Source of the DNA: Sphingomonas alba
GTDB lineage: Bacteria > Pseudomonadota > Alphaproteobacteria > Sphingomonadales > Sphingomonadaceae
NCBI RefSeq assembly: GCF_023516555.1
Contig: NZ_JAMGBD010000001.1
Coordinates: 1,426,001 to 1,490,000 of the forward strand
Reading direction: 5' to 3'
DNA length: 64,000 bases
Shown here piece by piece: positions 45,643 to 55,412 of this stretch. The stretch's first letter is position 1. Each line of letters opens with the position of its first letter. Made by a program: the position numbers and the translations under genes. The notes beneath the pieces are model-generated. The model was not told where the DNA came from. It was given only the letters and a program-made list of their open reading frames with translations, and searched no databases.

Positions 45643-47415
45643 ATGACAAAGCTCGCTCTCGCCGTCCTGCTCTCCGCCGCCGCGCTGCCTGCGCAGGTCG
45701 CTTTCGCCCAAACGCCCGCTCCCGCCGCTTCGGCACCCAGCGCCGCCGACAAGCAGTTGAAGGCGCTCTATGAAGGCTATTCCGACTGGGTCGCCAAGGA
45801 GTTCGGCACTTTCCAGGACGCCAAGGGCGAGGAGCAGCAGGGCGGGAGTTTAGCCCATGTCGACCCGGCTTCGAACATCCGTCGCGCGGCGCATGAACAG
45901 CGGCTCCTCACACAACTGAACGCAATTCCCGCCACGCAATTGTCGGCGGACGAGAAGGTCAATGCCGGCGTGCTCCGCCAGATCCTGGAGAATGACGTCG
46001 CCGACGCGAAATATCGCGAGTGGGAAATGCCGGCGAACAGCGACAGCAATTTCTGGACCTATCTCGACGAGCGCGACACCCTATCCGACGCTGGCGCCTA
46101 CCAGCGCTACATCGGCCGGATGCGCGACATCCCCCGCTATTTCGACGAGAATGTCGCCAATATGCGCGATGGGCTGAAGCGCGGGTTCACGCCGCCGGCC
46201 GCCACACTGGTCGGCCGCGACGGGAGCATCGCCAGCTTCATCAAGGACAAGGCCGAGGACAGCAGCTTCTACGCGCCGTTCAAGGCGATGCCGTCGAACA
46301 TCAGCGCGGCCGAAGCGGCCAAGCTGCAGGCGGAGGGCAAGGCGGCGATCGAACAGGCCGTGATGCCTGCGTACCGGAAGCTGCTAGCCTTCTATCGCGA
46401 CACTTATGTGCCTGGTGCGCGCAAGACCGTGTCGGCGCACGATTTGCCGGACGGCGATGCCTTCTACCGGGCGCAGATCCGCGAATATACGACCACCGAC
46501 ATGACGCCCGAGGCAATCCACCAGCTGGGCCTCAAGGAAGTCGCGCGCATCCAGGCGAACATGGACAAGACCATGCGCGAAGCGGGCTTCAAGGGGACGT
46601 TCGCGGATTTCCTGACCTTCCTGAAGACCGACCCGCAGTTCATTGCCCGCACGCCCGACGAGCTTCTGGGCGTTTCGGCCTATGCGGTGAAGCGCGTCGA
46701 CGGGAAGCTGGCGCAATATTTCGAGGTGCTGCCGCGCGGCCGTTTCTCGATTATCCCGGTGCCGGACGCACTGGCGCCCTTCTACACCTCCGGCCGCGGC
46801 GGACGCGAAAGCTGCCAGATGAACACTTACGATTTGAAGAGCCGGCCGCTCTACAACATCCCGGTGCTGACGCTGCACGAATGCGAACCCGGCCATAGCT
46901 TCCAGGGAGCGCTGGCCGAGGAGGGCAAGCAGTTGCCGCGCTTCCGCCGTAACATCTATTTCTCGGGCTATGGCGAGGGCTGGGGCCTCTACAGCGAGTA
47001 TCTCGGGTACGAGATGGGCATTTACCGCACGCCCTATGAGAGGTTCGGCGCCGAGAGCTACGAGATGTGGCGGGCGGCGCGGCTCGTGATCGACACCGGC
47101 ATTCACCGCTACGGCTGGTCGCGTCAGCAAGCGATCGATTACCTCGCCAGCCACACGGCCTTGTCGCAACACGAAGTGGAAACCGAGGTCGACCGCTACA
47201 TCAGCTGGCCGGGGCAGGCTCTGGCCTACAAACTGGGCGAAATCACCCTCCGCAAGATGCGTGGTGTAGCCGAAACGGAACTCGGGACGAACTTCAACAT
47301 ACAGAAGTTCCACAGCATGATCCTGGGCCTGGGGTCGGTGCCGCTGCCGGAGCTGGAAAACCAGGTGCGACTGTGGATCGCACGGCAAAAGGCGGCACCC
47401 GCCCCGGCGCCATGA
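45643..47415 (+). CDS. Exported DUF885 peptidase-like protein
   Basis: Predicted zinc-peptidase-like enzyme of 590 residues with a signal peptide (1-21, ending VAFAQ). DUF885 members are metalloproteins with a peptidase-like fold; the metal site here is VLTLHECEPGHSFQGAL, with the HE and following H, plus EGWGLYSEYLGYEMG. DRYISWPGQALAYKLGE is the C-terminal family block. ATG 45643 was chosen over 45607 for the signal peptide. The C-terminus is Ala/Pro-rich. The MAPEG gene follows after 26 bases on the same strand. Confidence 0.9.
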   Translation: MTKLALAVLLSAAALPAQVAFAQTPAPAASAPSAADKQLKALYEGYSDWVAKEFGTFQDAKGEEQQGGSLAHVDPASNIRRAAHEQRLLTQLNAIPATQLSADEKVNAGVLRQILENDVADAKYREWEMPANSDSNFWTYLDERDTLSDAGAYQRYIGRMRDIPRYFDENVANMRDGLKRGFTPPAATLVGRDGSIASFIKDKAEDSSFYAPFKAMPSNISAAEAAKLQAEGKAAIEQAVMPAYRKLLAFYRDTYVPGARKTVSAHDLPDGDAFYRAQIREYTTTDMTPEAIHQLGLKEVARIQANMDKTMREAGFKGTFADFLTFLKTDPQFIARTPDELLGVSAYAVKRVDGKLAQYFEVLPRGRFSIIPVPDALAPFYTSGRGGRESCQMNTYDLKSRPLYNIPVLTLHECEPGHSFQGALAEEGKQLPRFRRNIYFSGYGEGWGLYSEYLGYEMGIYRTPYERFGAESYEMWRAARLVIDTGIHRYGWSRQQAIDYLASHTALSQHEVETEVDRYISWPGQALAYKLGEITLRKMRGVAETELGTNFNIQKFHSMILGLGSVPLPELENQVRLWIARQKAAPAPAP

Positions 47416-47441
47416 GGGGTCAAATTTCGGGAGGGGAATCT

Positions 47442-47837
47442 ATGCCGGTTGAATTGAGGATCGCCGCCTTTGGCGCGGCGCTGTTGATCGCCCACATCGT
47501 CATCGCGGCGGTATTCAAGACGGGGCAATATGGCCTGAAATGGGACTTCAGTGCGCGCGACGAAATTCCTTCGCCGCCCAGCGAGGCGACCGGGCGCCTC
47601 ATCCGCGCGCAGGCCAATTTCGAAGAGACCTTCCCGATCGCGATCGTCGCATTGCTCGGCGTCGTAATTGCAGGCCGGACGAGCGAGGCCACGGCCCTGG
47701 GCGGCTGGATCTGGCTGGGCGCGAGGGTCGCCTATCTACCGCTTTATTGGGTAGGCATTCCGGTCGTCAGGACGATCGTCTGGCTCGCCAGCGTCGCCGG
47801 CCTGGTCATGATCCTCAAGCCGCTGCTGGCCGGCTAA
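47442..47837 (+). CDS. MAPEG family membrane protein
   Basis: 131-residue integral membrane protein of the MAPEG superfamily (membrane-associated eicosanoid/glutathione metabolism): RLIRAQANFEETFPIAIVALLGVVIAGR and WIWLGARVAYLPLYWVGIPVVRTIVW are the diagnostic blocks, with four TM helices. Bacterial members of this size are of unknown substrate; some act as glutathione transferases. ATG 47442 has GAGGGG eight bases upstream. It overlaps the end of the converging small SANT-like gene by four bases. Confidence 0.9.
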   Translation: MPVELRIAAFGAALLIAHIVIAAVFKTGQYGLKWDFSARDEIPSPPSEATGRLIRAQANFEETFPIAIVALLGVVIAGRTSEATALGGWIWLGARVAYLPLYWVGIPVVRTIVWLASVAGLVMILKPLLAG

Positions 47838-48013
47838 CGAAGCTTTGAAATCTTGAGCCCGTCGAGCTTGGCCCGCGCCTGGATGGATTCCTCGCTGCGG
47901 GTCAAGGCCTTGGACAGGGCCTTCAAGGCCATGCCCTTGCCCGCCAGGCGGTGAAGCTTCTGAAGCTCGTCGCTCGTCCACGGCTGCTTATGGCGCAGGA
48001 AACGGTCGGTCAC
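47834..48013 (-). CDS. Small Myb/SANT-like helix-turn-helix protein (59 aa)
   Basis: 59-residue basic protein: HKQPWTSDELQKLHRLAGKGMA, LKALSKALTRSEESIQARAKLDGLKI. The W..DE...L..L...G.....A..L.RS..S...RA..L pattern is that of a Myb/SANT or GcrA-like helix-turn-helix, so DNA binding is likely. It starts at GTG 48011-48013, overlapping the stop of the antiporter gene (GTGA), so it is made with the antiporter and may regulate it. I do not recognise a named family for such a short version. Confidence 0.65.
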   Translation of the reverse strand: MTDRFLRHKQPWTSDELQKLHRLAGKGMALKALSKALTRSEESIQARAKLDGLKISKLR

Positions 48014-49239
48014 AGGCAATCCCCCTCTGGGCAATCCTCTTCGCCATGCTCCTCGACCAACCCGAGCTTGCGGACAAGCGGCGGCATCGTCAGCCCCTGG
48101 ACAAAAATGGAGAAGGCGACGACCAGGAATGCGGCAGCGGCCACTTCGCCGCGTTCGGCGAGGCTGGCGGGAAGCGCCAGCGCCAGCGCCAGGGCAAGCG
48201 CCCCGCGAAGACCGCCCCAGAAGAGCACGTGCTTGTATTTCCACGGGACCGCGAGGCTTGATCGCGCGAAGGCGAGGCTGCACGGGTAGACGGTAACGGC
48301 GCGGCCAGCGAGCGCGGCCATTGTCGCCACGACCGCCACTGGAACGGCGGCCCACAAAGCGGGCGTGGCCTCGGCACTGCCGATGAGGATGAAGACGAAG
48401 CTGTTGGCGAGGAACGCCGCGAACTCCCAGAAATTGAGCAGCATCGGCCCGCCCCGCGATGACAAGGAGCCGAGCTTGCCGAAATTGCCGATGACGATCC
48501 CGGCAGCGAGCGTCGCCAGCACACCCGACATGTGGAATCGCTCGGCGAGGAGGAAGCTGGCGTAGGCGGCGATCATGGTCAGGCTGATTTCGACCAAAGG
48601 GTCTTCGGTCTTGCCGGCAATGAACAGGCAGGCCCAACCAATCGCGATCCCGCACAGGGTGCCGCCGATTGCGATGCGTACGAGGGCGATCCCGACGTCC
48701 GCAGGGCCCGCTGAAGCTCCGGCCGCAATCCCGAGAAGCACGGCGAACCCCAGCGCCGCAACGCCATCGTTCAGCAGGCTTTCCGCTTCGACCAGCAGGT
48801 GAAGCCGGTGCGGAACCCGCACCTCCTTGAACATGGCGATGACAGAAACCGGGTCCGTCGCGGCGATCAGCACGCCAAAGAAGGCGGCGGCCAGCCAGCT
48901 CCAGCCGATGACATAATGCATGGCGGCTGCGACCAAGGCAGCGGCCAGTGCAACGCCGACAGTGACCAGCATCAGCAACAGCGGGAATTCCCGCTTGAAG
49001 GGCCTCCACTGGATCTGGATCGCCGCCTCGAAAATCAACGGTGGCAGGAACACCTGCATGATGAGTGCCGGCGTCAGCTGGAGGTTGGGGCCGATTGGTG
49101 TCAGCGCCAGGATAAAGCCGGCAATGACCAGGCCGACGCTATATGGCATCCCGATCTTGCGGCAGAGCATCGCCGTCAGCGCGGCCACGATCAGTATCAA
49201 CCCAAGAAGCGAGAAATCGACAGGTGGTTGATGCCCCAT
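48010..49239 (-). CDS. Na+/H+ (cation:proton) antiporter, CPA1/NhaP type
   Basis: Integral membrane protein of 409 residues with about 12-13 TM helices. Typical blocks are LTPALIMQVFLPPLIFEAAIQI, FFGVLIAATDPVSVIAMFKEV, ESLLNDGVAAL and FWGGLRGALALALAL. The TDPVS motif and ESLLNDG carry the conserved Asp and Asn/Glu residues of ion exchange. It maintains pH and sodium balance across the inner membrane. It starts at ATG 49239, divergent from polA, and its stop overlaps the small SANT-like gene (GTGA). The C-terminus is short and acidic with a Cys pair, without an NhaP regulatory domain. Confidence 0.93.
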   Translation of the reverse strand: MGHQPPVDFSLLGLILIVAALTAMLCRKIGMPYSVGLVIAGFILALTPIGPNLQLTPALIMQVFLPPLIFEAAIQIQWRPFKREFPLLLMLVTVGVALAAALVAAAMHYVIGWSWLAAAFFGVLIAATDPVSVIAMFKEVRVPHRLHLLVEAESLLNDGVAALGFAVLLGIAAGASAGPADVGIALVRIAIGGTLCGIAIGWACLFIAGKTEDPLVEISLTMIAAYASFLLAERFHMSGVLATLAAGIVIGNFGKLGSLSSRGGPMLLNFWEFAAFLANSFVFILIGSAEATPALWAAVPVAVVATMAALAGRAVTVYPCSLAFARSSLAVPWKYKHVLFWGGLRGALALALALALPASLAERGEVAAAAFLVVAFSIFVQGLTMPPLVRKLGLVEEHGEEDCPEGDCL

Positions 49240-49322
49240 GGCGTCTGGCTAGCGAAACGCGTCGACGCGGCCAAGCGCAAGCGGGTGGAAAAGGGGGAAA
49301 CCCCTGCTACATCGCCAGACAA

Positions 49323-52124
49323 ATGTCCGACGCCCAGCCTCATCTCTACCTCGTCGACGGGTCGAGCTACATCTTCCGCGCCTATCACCGCTTGCCGCCG
49401 CTGACCAACCGGCACGGCCAGCCGGCGGGCGCGGTCTATGGCTATACGGCGATGCTGTGGAAGCTGGCGGACGGCCTCAACAAGGCCGACGGGCCGACCC
49501 ACATGGCGGTGATCCTCGATGCGTCGGAATCGACGCACCGCAACGAAATGTACGATCAGTACAAGGCGAACCGGCCGCCGCCGCCCGAAGACCTCATCCC
49601 GCAATTTCCGCTGATCCGCGTCGCCACGCGCGCGTTCTCCATCCCCTGCATCGAGCAGAACGGACTGGAGGCCGACGATATCATCGCCTGCTATGTGCTG
49701 GCGGCGACGAAAGCCGGCTGGAAAGTGACGATCGTCAGTTCCGACAAGGACCTGATGCAGCTCATCGAGGACGGCAAGGTCGACATGCTCGACACGATGA
49801 ACGACCGCCGCATCGGCCGCGAGCAGGTGCTGGAGAAGTTCGGCGTCGGGCCGGAGAAGGTCGGCGACGTACTGGCTTTGATGGGCGACAGCGTCGACAA
49901 TGTGCCGGGCGTGCCGGGCATCGGGCCAAAGACCGCGAGCCAGTTGATCCAGCAATATGGCGATCTCGACACGGTGCTGGCGTCGACCGACGAGATCACC
50001 AAGCCGAAGCTGAAGCAGAACCTCATCGAGCATGCGGATGCGGCGCGATTGTCGCGCGAGCTGGTGCGGCTGGTCTGCGATGCGCCTTTGCCGGAGCCGC
50101 TCGACGACCTGGTGCTGACGGGCATTCCGCCCGAGCCCCTGAAGGAGTTCCTCGAGGACCAGGGGTTCAAGTCGCTGCTCAACCGCGTCGCTGGTGGCGG
50201 TGCCTCTTCGGGCGGAACGCGGCCAGTTGACGTCATGGCGTCAAAGCCGGTGGCCGCGGCGCCGACGCCGCCGGAAGCGCAGGACATCAATGTCGACCGC
50301 TCGGCCTATGAGACGGTGACGACGATGGAAGCGCTCGACCGCTGGATCGCCGAGGCGACCGCCAACGGTTTTGTCGCGCTCGACACCGAGACGGACTGCA
50401 TCGACTGCGTCATCGCGCGGCTGGTCGGCGTCAGCCTGGCGACCGCCCCGAACAAGGCCTGTTACATCCCGGTCGGCCATGTTTCGGCCGACCTGCTGTC
50501 GGATGCGCCGAGCCAGATGCCGATGGCCGATGTACTGGCGCGGCTGAAGCCGCTGCTGGAGGACCCGGCGGTCCTGAAGATCGGCCATAACCTGAAATAC
50601 GACTGGGTGATGTTCGCCAAGCAGGACATCAACGTCGCGCCCTATGATGACACGATGGTCATGAGCTTCGACCTGGATGCGGGGCGGGGCATTGGCGGGC
50701 ACGGCCTCGACGAGCTCGCCAGAGCGATGTGCAACCATGAGTGCATTCCGTTCAAGCAGGTCTGCGGCACGGGGCAGAAGGCGATCACCTTCGACAAGGT
50801 GCCGCTCGCGCAGGCGACCGAATATGCCGGGGAAGACGCCGATATCTGCCTGCGGCTGTGGCAGCGGCTTAAGCCACGATTGGCGTCGGAGAATGTGACG
50901 CGCGTCTATGAGATGGTCGACCGGCAATTGGTCACGACCGTCGGCCGGATGGAGCGGCGCGGCATCAAGGTCGACCGCGACTATCTCGCCAGCCTGTCGA
51001 GTGAGTTCTCCAAGGAGATTACGGCGCTGGAAGGCCGCGTCTATGAGGCGGCCGGCGGTCCCTTCACGATCGGATCGCCGCAGCAGCTTGGATCGGTGCT
51101 CTACGACCGGCTTGGCCTGAAGGGCGGACGCAAGGGCAAGAGCGGCACTTACTCGACAGACGTCAACGAACTGGAACGGCTGGCGGGCGAAGGCGTCGAA
51201 GTCGCTAATCGCGTTCTGGAATGGCGGCAGCTGACCAAGCTGCGCTCGACCTACACCGATGCCCTACAGGCGCAGATTAATCCCGAGACCGGGCGGGTCC
51301 ACACCAGCTATTCCCTCTCGGGCGCGCAGACCGGCCGCCTGTCATCGACTGAACCGAATCTGCAGAACATTCCCATCCGCACCGAGATCGGCCGCAAGAT
51401 CCGCGACGCCTTCGTCGCCGAGCCCGGCTATCAATTGATGAGCGCGGACTATTCGCAGATCGAGCTTCGGCTGGCGGCGCAGATGGCGGACGTGCCGCAG
51501 CTGAAAGAGGCGTTTGCGGCGCACGAGGACATCCACTCGATGACCGCCGAGGAATTGTTCGGCAGCGTCGACCGCGACACGCGCGGCAAGGCCAAGACCG
51601 TGAATTTCGCCATCCTCTACGGCATTTCATCCTGGGGCCTGGCGGGGCGGCTGGGCGTGCCGAAGGAAGAGGGAGCGGCGATTATCGCCCGCTATTTCGA
51701 ACGCTTCCCGGGCATCCGCTCCTATATGGACGACACGCTGGCGTTCGCACGGACCAACGGCTTCACCCGCACTTTGTTCGGCCGGAAAACGCATTTTCCG
51801 AACATCCGCGCCGGCAACCCCAACCATCGCGCAGGTGCAGAGCGCGCCGCCATCAATGCTCCGATCCAGGGCACCAGCGCCGACCTCATCAAACGGGCCA
51901 TGAACCGCATGGACGAAGCATTGGAGAAGGCAGGCCTGGAAGGCGTGCGAATGCTCTTGCAGGTCCACGACGAATTGCTGTTCGAGGTGCCCGACGGGCG
52001 CGAGCAGGAAGCAGCGGCGGTTGTGCGGGAGGTCATGGCCAAGGCCGCCGAGCCCGCGATGAAGCTGGATGTGCCGCTGGACGTCGAAGTGGGCTGGGGC
52101 GCCAATTGGGGTGCCGCGCATTGA
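49323..52124 (+). CDS. polA: DNA polymerase I
   Basis: 933-residue enzyme for repair and Okazaki fragment processing. It holds a 5'-3' exonuclease domain (1-290: YLVDGSSYIFRAYH, GLEADDIIACY, MGDSVDNVPGVPGIGPKTA), a 3'-5' exonuclease domain (about 325-520, with the active DTETD: LDTETDCID, and KIGHNLKYDW), and a polymerase domain (520-933: SADYSQIELRL, KTVNFAILYGISSWGLAGRL, LLQVHDELLFEVPD). The proofreading Asp/Glu residues appear intact, so it should proofread. The ATG 49323 start was chosen; a longer frame upstream is in the divergent region. Its stop overlaps the TTG start of the next gene (52121-52124). Confidence 0.97.
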   Translation: MSDAQPHLYLVDGSSYIFRAYHRLPPLTNRHGQPAGAVYGYTAMLWKLADGLNKADGPTHMAVILDASESTHRNEMYDQYKANRPPPPEDLIPQFPLIRVATRAFSIPCIEQNGLEADDIIACYVLAATKAGWKVTIVSSDKDLMQLIEDGKVDMLDTMNDRRIGREQVLEKFGVGPEKVGDVLALMGDSVDNVPGVPGIGPKTASQLIQQYGDLDTVLASTDEITKPKLKQNLIEHADAARLSRELVRLVCDAPLPEPLDDLVLTGIPPEPLKEFLEDQGFKSLLNRVAGGGASSGGTRPVDVMASKPVAAAPTPPEAQDINVDRSAYETVTTMEALDRWIAEATANGFVALDTETDCIDCVIARLVGVSLATAPNKACYIPVGHVSADLLSDAPSQMPMADVLARLKPLLEDPAVLKIGHNLKYDWVMFAKQDINVAPYDDTMVMSFDLDAGRGIGGHGLDELARAMCNHECIPFKQVCGTGQKAITFDKVPLAQATEYAGEDADICLRLWQRLKPRLASENVTRVYEMVDRQLVTTVGRMERRGIKVDRDYLASLSSEFSKEITALEGRVYEAAGGPFTIGSPQQLGSVLYDRLGLKGGRKGKSGTYSTDVNELERLAGEGVEVANRVLEWRQLTKLRSTYTDALQAQINPETGRVHTSYSLSGAQTGRLSSTEPNLQNIPIRTEIGRKIRDAFVAEPGYQLMSADYSQIELRLAAQMADVPQLKEAFAAHEDIHSMTAEELFGSVDRDTRGKAKTVNFAILYGISSWGLAGRLGVPKEEGAAIIARYFERFPGIRSYMDDTLAFARTNGFTRTLFGRKTHFPNIRAGNPNHRAGAERAAINAPIQGTSADLIKRAMNRMDEALEKAGLEGVRMLLQVHDELLFEVPDGREQEAAAVVREVMAKAAEPAMKLDVPLDVEVGWGANWGAAH

Positions 52125-53671
52125 GCACCGCGGCGGATCAGGGGGCGGCAGACACAGCAGATCTCGCGGCGCTTGCGCGCGGCGGCCGGATCAATTTCTT
52201 CGGATTCGTGCTGCGCCTGGCGGCGCGCCTGCCGTTCCTGTTCATCGCCGGCCGCATCTATGGCGCCGAGCAATTGGGCCGCTTCGCCTATGCGGTGCTG
52301 ATCGTCGAATTCGCGGCGCAGCTGGCGACGCTCGGCCTGAAGCGCGGCCTCGCCCAGCAGCTGGCGCATACCGACAAGCCGCATGTTTGCGTCGTCTGGG
52401 ATTCGCTGATCGTCGCCGCCTTCGGTTCGGGCATCGCCATGGCCGCGCTGATGCTGTTCCCGACGGCAATGTTCCCGAACAGCGAAATCAACGGTCTTGA
52501 ATGGCTGTTGCCGGTCACGATCTTTGCTCTTGCATGGTCTGACATCACGCTCGCCGCCTTGGCCTATCGCCATGACGTCGGCGCGACGGTTCGGGCGCGG
52601 GCGATCGTCGAACCGTGGACGATCAGCATCGCCGCCTTCGCCTGGTCGTTCATTTCGACCCGCGATGGGCTGATCATCGCCTACGTGCTTTCGATGGTAG
52701 GGGCGCTGGTCGCCTCGCTCGTTCCATTCCTGAAGAGTTATGGCCTCCCACGCGGCTGGAGCCCGGACCCAGCCGGCCTGTGGCGGATGGCGCGACGCAA
52801 CCTGCCGGTCGCCGCCGCCGACGCCGTCGAATGGGGATCGCGGCGGGTCGACATCGCCATCCTCGGGCTGTTCTTCCGGCCCGACATCGTCGGCATCTAT
52901 TATGTCGCGCAGAACGTCGCTTCGCTTCCGGCCAAGCTGAAGACCAGCTTCGACCCGATCCTTGGCCCCGTCATCGCCCGCAACATCGCCGCCGGCGATC
53001 AGGGGGCGGTCGCCAAGCAGGTACGGCAGGTCGGCTTCTGGGTGATCGCCGCGCAGCTGGGCGTGGCGCTGGCGCTGGCTATACCGGGCGAGGCCGTAAT
53101 GGGCCTGGTCGGACCGGCCTTCGTCGCCGGTACCGGGGCGCTGGCCTTCCTGCTGTTCGCCGAAGTCATCGCCGCGACGGCGGCCGTCAGCGAAGCCGCG
53201 CTCATCTATGTCGCCAGGCACCGCAACATGATGATCAGCCTGTCGATGATTGCGTTCCAGGCGCTGTTGAGCGTCGCGCTGATCAAGCTGATGCAGGCGG
53301 AGCATTGGCCGGTCATGGTCCAGGCGACGGGCCCGGCGACGGCGCTGCTCATCTCCCTTGGGCTGGCCGCGATCATCAAATCGCGCCTGCTGGGGAGTAT
53401 ATTGAAGGCGCGCGTGTCGGGTTGGCGCTGGGCCCTGATCTGGGCGAGCGCGGCGGGAATCGTCGTCGGCTGGCTGTTCACCTTGCTGCCGCACAGCTTC
53501 GAATGGCTGGAATTGGTCGGTGGTATCCCCGCGATCCTGCTGGCGTTTGGGCTGGTCGTCTGGACCAGGGGCTTCGGGCCGGAAGACCGCGAGCTCTTCC
53601 GCATGCGCAAGGAAGAGATCGAAGAATTGAGCTTGCCGGACCCTTCAACCGGAGGCGACGCGCCCCGCTAA
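52121..53671 (+). CDS. Oligosaccharide flippase (Wzx-like, MOP superfamily)
   Basis: Predicted polysaccharide flippase of 516 residues with 12-14 TM helices. GRINFFGFVLRLAARLPFLFIAGRIYGAEQLGRFAYA opens like Wzx proteins; RARAIVEPWTISIAAF, DIAILGLFFRPDIVGIYYVAQNVASLP and further repeats follow. The start is TTG at 52121, which overlaps the polA stop (TTGA) and gives a short polar N-terminus; longer frames read through polA. It would move lipid-linked sugar units across the inner membrane for capsule or O-antigen, but no glycosyltransferase genes are adjacent. A structured repeat copy lies just after it. Confidence 0.85.
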   Translation: MSTAADQGAADTADLAALARGGRINFFGFVLRLAARLPFLFIAGRIYGAEQLGRFAYAVLIVEFAAQLATLGLKRGLAQQLAHTDKPHVCVVWDSLIVAAFGSGIAMAALMLFPTAMFPNSEINGLEWLLPVTIFALAWSDITLAALAYRHDVGATVRARAIVEPWTISIAAFAWSFISTRDGLIIAYVLSMVGALVASLVPFLKSYGLPRGWSPDPAGLWRMARRNLPVAAADAVEWGSRRVDIAILGLFFRPDIVGIYYVAQNVASLPAKLKTSFDPILGPVIARNIAAGDQGAVAKQVRQVGFWVIAAQLGVALALAIPGEAVMGLVGPAFVAGTGALAFLLFAEVIAATAAVSEAALIYVARHRNMMISLSMIAFQALLSVALIKLMQAEHWPVMVQATGPATALLISLGLAAIIKSRLLGSILKARVSGWRWALIWASAAGIVVGWLFTLLPHSFEWLELVGGIPAILLAFGLVVWTRGFGPEDRELFRMRKEEIEELSLPDPSTGGDAPR

Positions 53672-53679
53672 GCCTGTTG

Positions 53680-53803
53680 CCGCCGTGGCCGGCGCGAAGT
53701 GAATTCGCGCCGTCAGTCCTGTCCGCAGCGCGGCAGGCTGGCCGCTACTCAGCCTCTCTCACGCTGCTCCGGCGACACTGCGTGTCGGCGTCGCTGCGCT
53801 CGG
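53680..53803 (-). repeat. Three-hairpin structured repeat, copy B (inverted)
   Basis: Minus-strand counterpart of copy A (13551-13680). In its own direction it shows hairpin 1 at 53787-53773 (CGACAC/GTGTCG, loop GCA), hairpin 2 at 53733-53723 and hairpin 3 at 53712-53690 (CGGCGCGA/TCGCGCCG, loop ATTCACT). The spacers are 39 and 10 bases. Against copy A the stem sequences differ but pairing is preserved (GCGATTGC/GCAATCGC against CGACAC/GTGTCG; GG-CC against GA-TC at the tip of hairpin 3). It lies between the flippase and purH stops, so it might act as a shared terminator or be a mobile repeat. Confidence 0.65.
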
Positions 53804-53810
53804 GTCTTCG

Positions 53811-55400
53811 TCAATGCCGGAAGTGCCGCATTCCTGTAAAAACCATCGCCAAACCCGCGTCGTCTGCAGCAGCGATGACGTCCTCATCGCGGATTGAGCC
53901 GCCAGGTTGAATTACTGCCGTCGCGCCCGCTTCGGCTGCGGCGAGCAAGCCGTCGGCGAATGGGAAGAAGGCATCAGAGGCGACCGCTGAGCCGACCGTG
54001 CGCGGCTGTGGCCAGCCATTGGCTTCGGCGGCTTCGACAGCGCGAATGGCGGCGATGCGCGAACTGTCCCGGCGGTTCATCTGGCCGGCGCCGATGCCAG
54101 CCGTGACACCGTCCTTCGCGTAGACGATCGCGTTCGACTTGACGTGCTTGGCGACGGTCCAGGCGAACAGGCAGTCGGCCAGCTCCTGCTCCGTTGGCGC
54201 GCGCTTGGTGACGACCTTCAGGTCATCCCGGCTGATGCGGCCGTTGTCGCGCGACTGGACGAGCACGCCACCGGTGATGGTCTTTAGGGCGAATCCTCCG
54301 CGCGCCGGATCGGGCAAATCGCCGGTCAGCAACAGCCGCAGGTTCTTCTTCCGCGCGAAAGCGGCGATGGCACGTTCGTCAGCGTCCGGGGCGATGACGA
54401 CCTCGGTGAAGATCTCGGCAATGGCCTCGGCGGTCGGGCCATCCAGCGATCGGTTCAACGCAATGATGCCGCCAAAGGCCGAGACACTGTCGCACTCGAG
54501 CGCATGCCGGTATGCCTCGACCAGCGACGAAGCGGTCGCGACGCCGCAAGGATTGGCGTGCTTGACGATGACGCAGGTCGGTTCGGCCGCGCGGAATTCG
54601 CTGACAAGTTCCAGCGCCGCATCGCCGTCGTTGATGTTGTTGTAGCTGAGCTCCTTGCCCTGCACCTGTCGCGCGCCGGCGACTCCCATCGCCCCGCGGG
54701 ATTGCGGCAAATAGAGCGCCGCTTTCTGATGCGGGTTCTCGCCGTAGCGAAGCTCGCTGCTCTTGGTCAGAGCGATAGGCAGGCTGTCAGGGAAGAATTG
54801 TTGTTGGTCGGCGAACGCGAACCAGCTGGCAATGGCGGAATCGTAGGCGGCGGTCAGCGCGTAGGCCTTGGCCGCCAAACGCTTTCTGAGTTCAAGCGTC
54901 GTACCGCCCTTTTCGTCGAGCTCGGCCAGTACGGCGGAATAGTCGGCGGGATCGGTGAGAATGGCGACCGAGGCATGGTTCTTGGCCGCCGAGCGCACCA
55001 TCGACGGGCCGCCGATATCGATATTTTCGATGATCGTGTCGCGGTCGGCGCCGCTCATGACAGTATTGAGGAAGGGGTAGAGGTTGACGACGACGAGATC
55101 GATCGCGCCGATGTCATGCTGGGCCATCGAGGCTTCGTGCTCGGCATTGCCGCGCACCGCGAGGAGACCGCCGTGGACCTTGGGATGGAGGGTCTTCACA
55201 CGCCCGTCCATCATTTCCGGGAAGCCCGTAACTTCACTAATTTCACGGACATCGAGACCAGAATCGCGAAGTTTGGCTGCAGTGCCGCCAGTCGAGACGA
55301 TTTCAACATTGTGCCGGGCGAGGCCGGCCGCAAGCTCCTCAAGGCCGGACTTGTCGGACAAGGAAATTAGCGCGCGCCTTACCGGCACCACATCGGTCAT
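53811..55400 (-). CDS. purH: Bifunctional AICAR transformylase / IMP cyclohydrolase (PurH)
   Basis: Last two steps of de novo purine synthesis: formylation of AICAR and closure of FAICAR to IMP. The 529-residue length fits. The N-terminal cyclohydrolase begins [39 protein letters not shown]. The transformylase part has [40 protein letters not shown] and [11 protein letters not shown], with the Lys/His residues of catalysis. The start is ATG 55398-55400, 12 bases after the heparinase-like gene stop, in the rpe-heparinase-purH unit. Its stop is next to the inverted repeat copy B. Confidence 0.97.
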   Translation of the reverse strand: MTDVVPVRRALISLSDKSGLEELAAGLARHNVEIVSTGGTAAKLRDSGLDVREISEVTGFPEMMDGRVKTLHPKVHGGLLAVRGNAEHEASMAQHDIGAIDLVVVNLYPFLNTVMSGADRDTIIENIDIGGPSMVRSAAKNHASVAILTDPADYSAVLAELDEKGGTTLELRKRLAAKAYALTAAYDSAIASWFAFADQQQFFPDSLPIALTKSSELRYGENPHQKAALYLPQSRGAMGVAGARQVQGKELSYNNINDGDAALELVSEFRAAEPTCVIVKHANPCGVATASSLVEAYRHALECDSVSAFGGIIALNRSLDGPTAEAIAEIFTEVVIAPDADERAIAAFARKKNLRLLLTGDLPDPARGGFALKTITGGVLVQSRDNGRISRDDLKVVTKRAPTEQELADCLFAWTVAKHVKSNAIVYAKDGVTAGIGAGQMNRRDSSRIAAIRAVEAAEANGWPQPRTVGSAVASDAFFPFADGLLAAAEAGATAVIQPGGSIRDEDVIAAADDAGLAMVFTGMRHFRH

Positions 55401-55412
55401 GAACGTCTTCCC

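Noticed and set aside
51722-53494. Minus-strand open frame of 590 codons
   Set aside because: Antisense to the polA end and the flippase; rich in Arg, Asp and Gln, with no recognisable domain.
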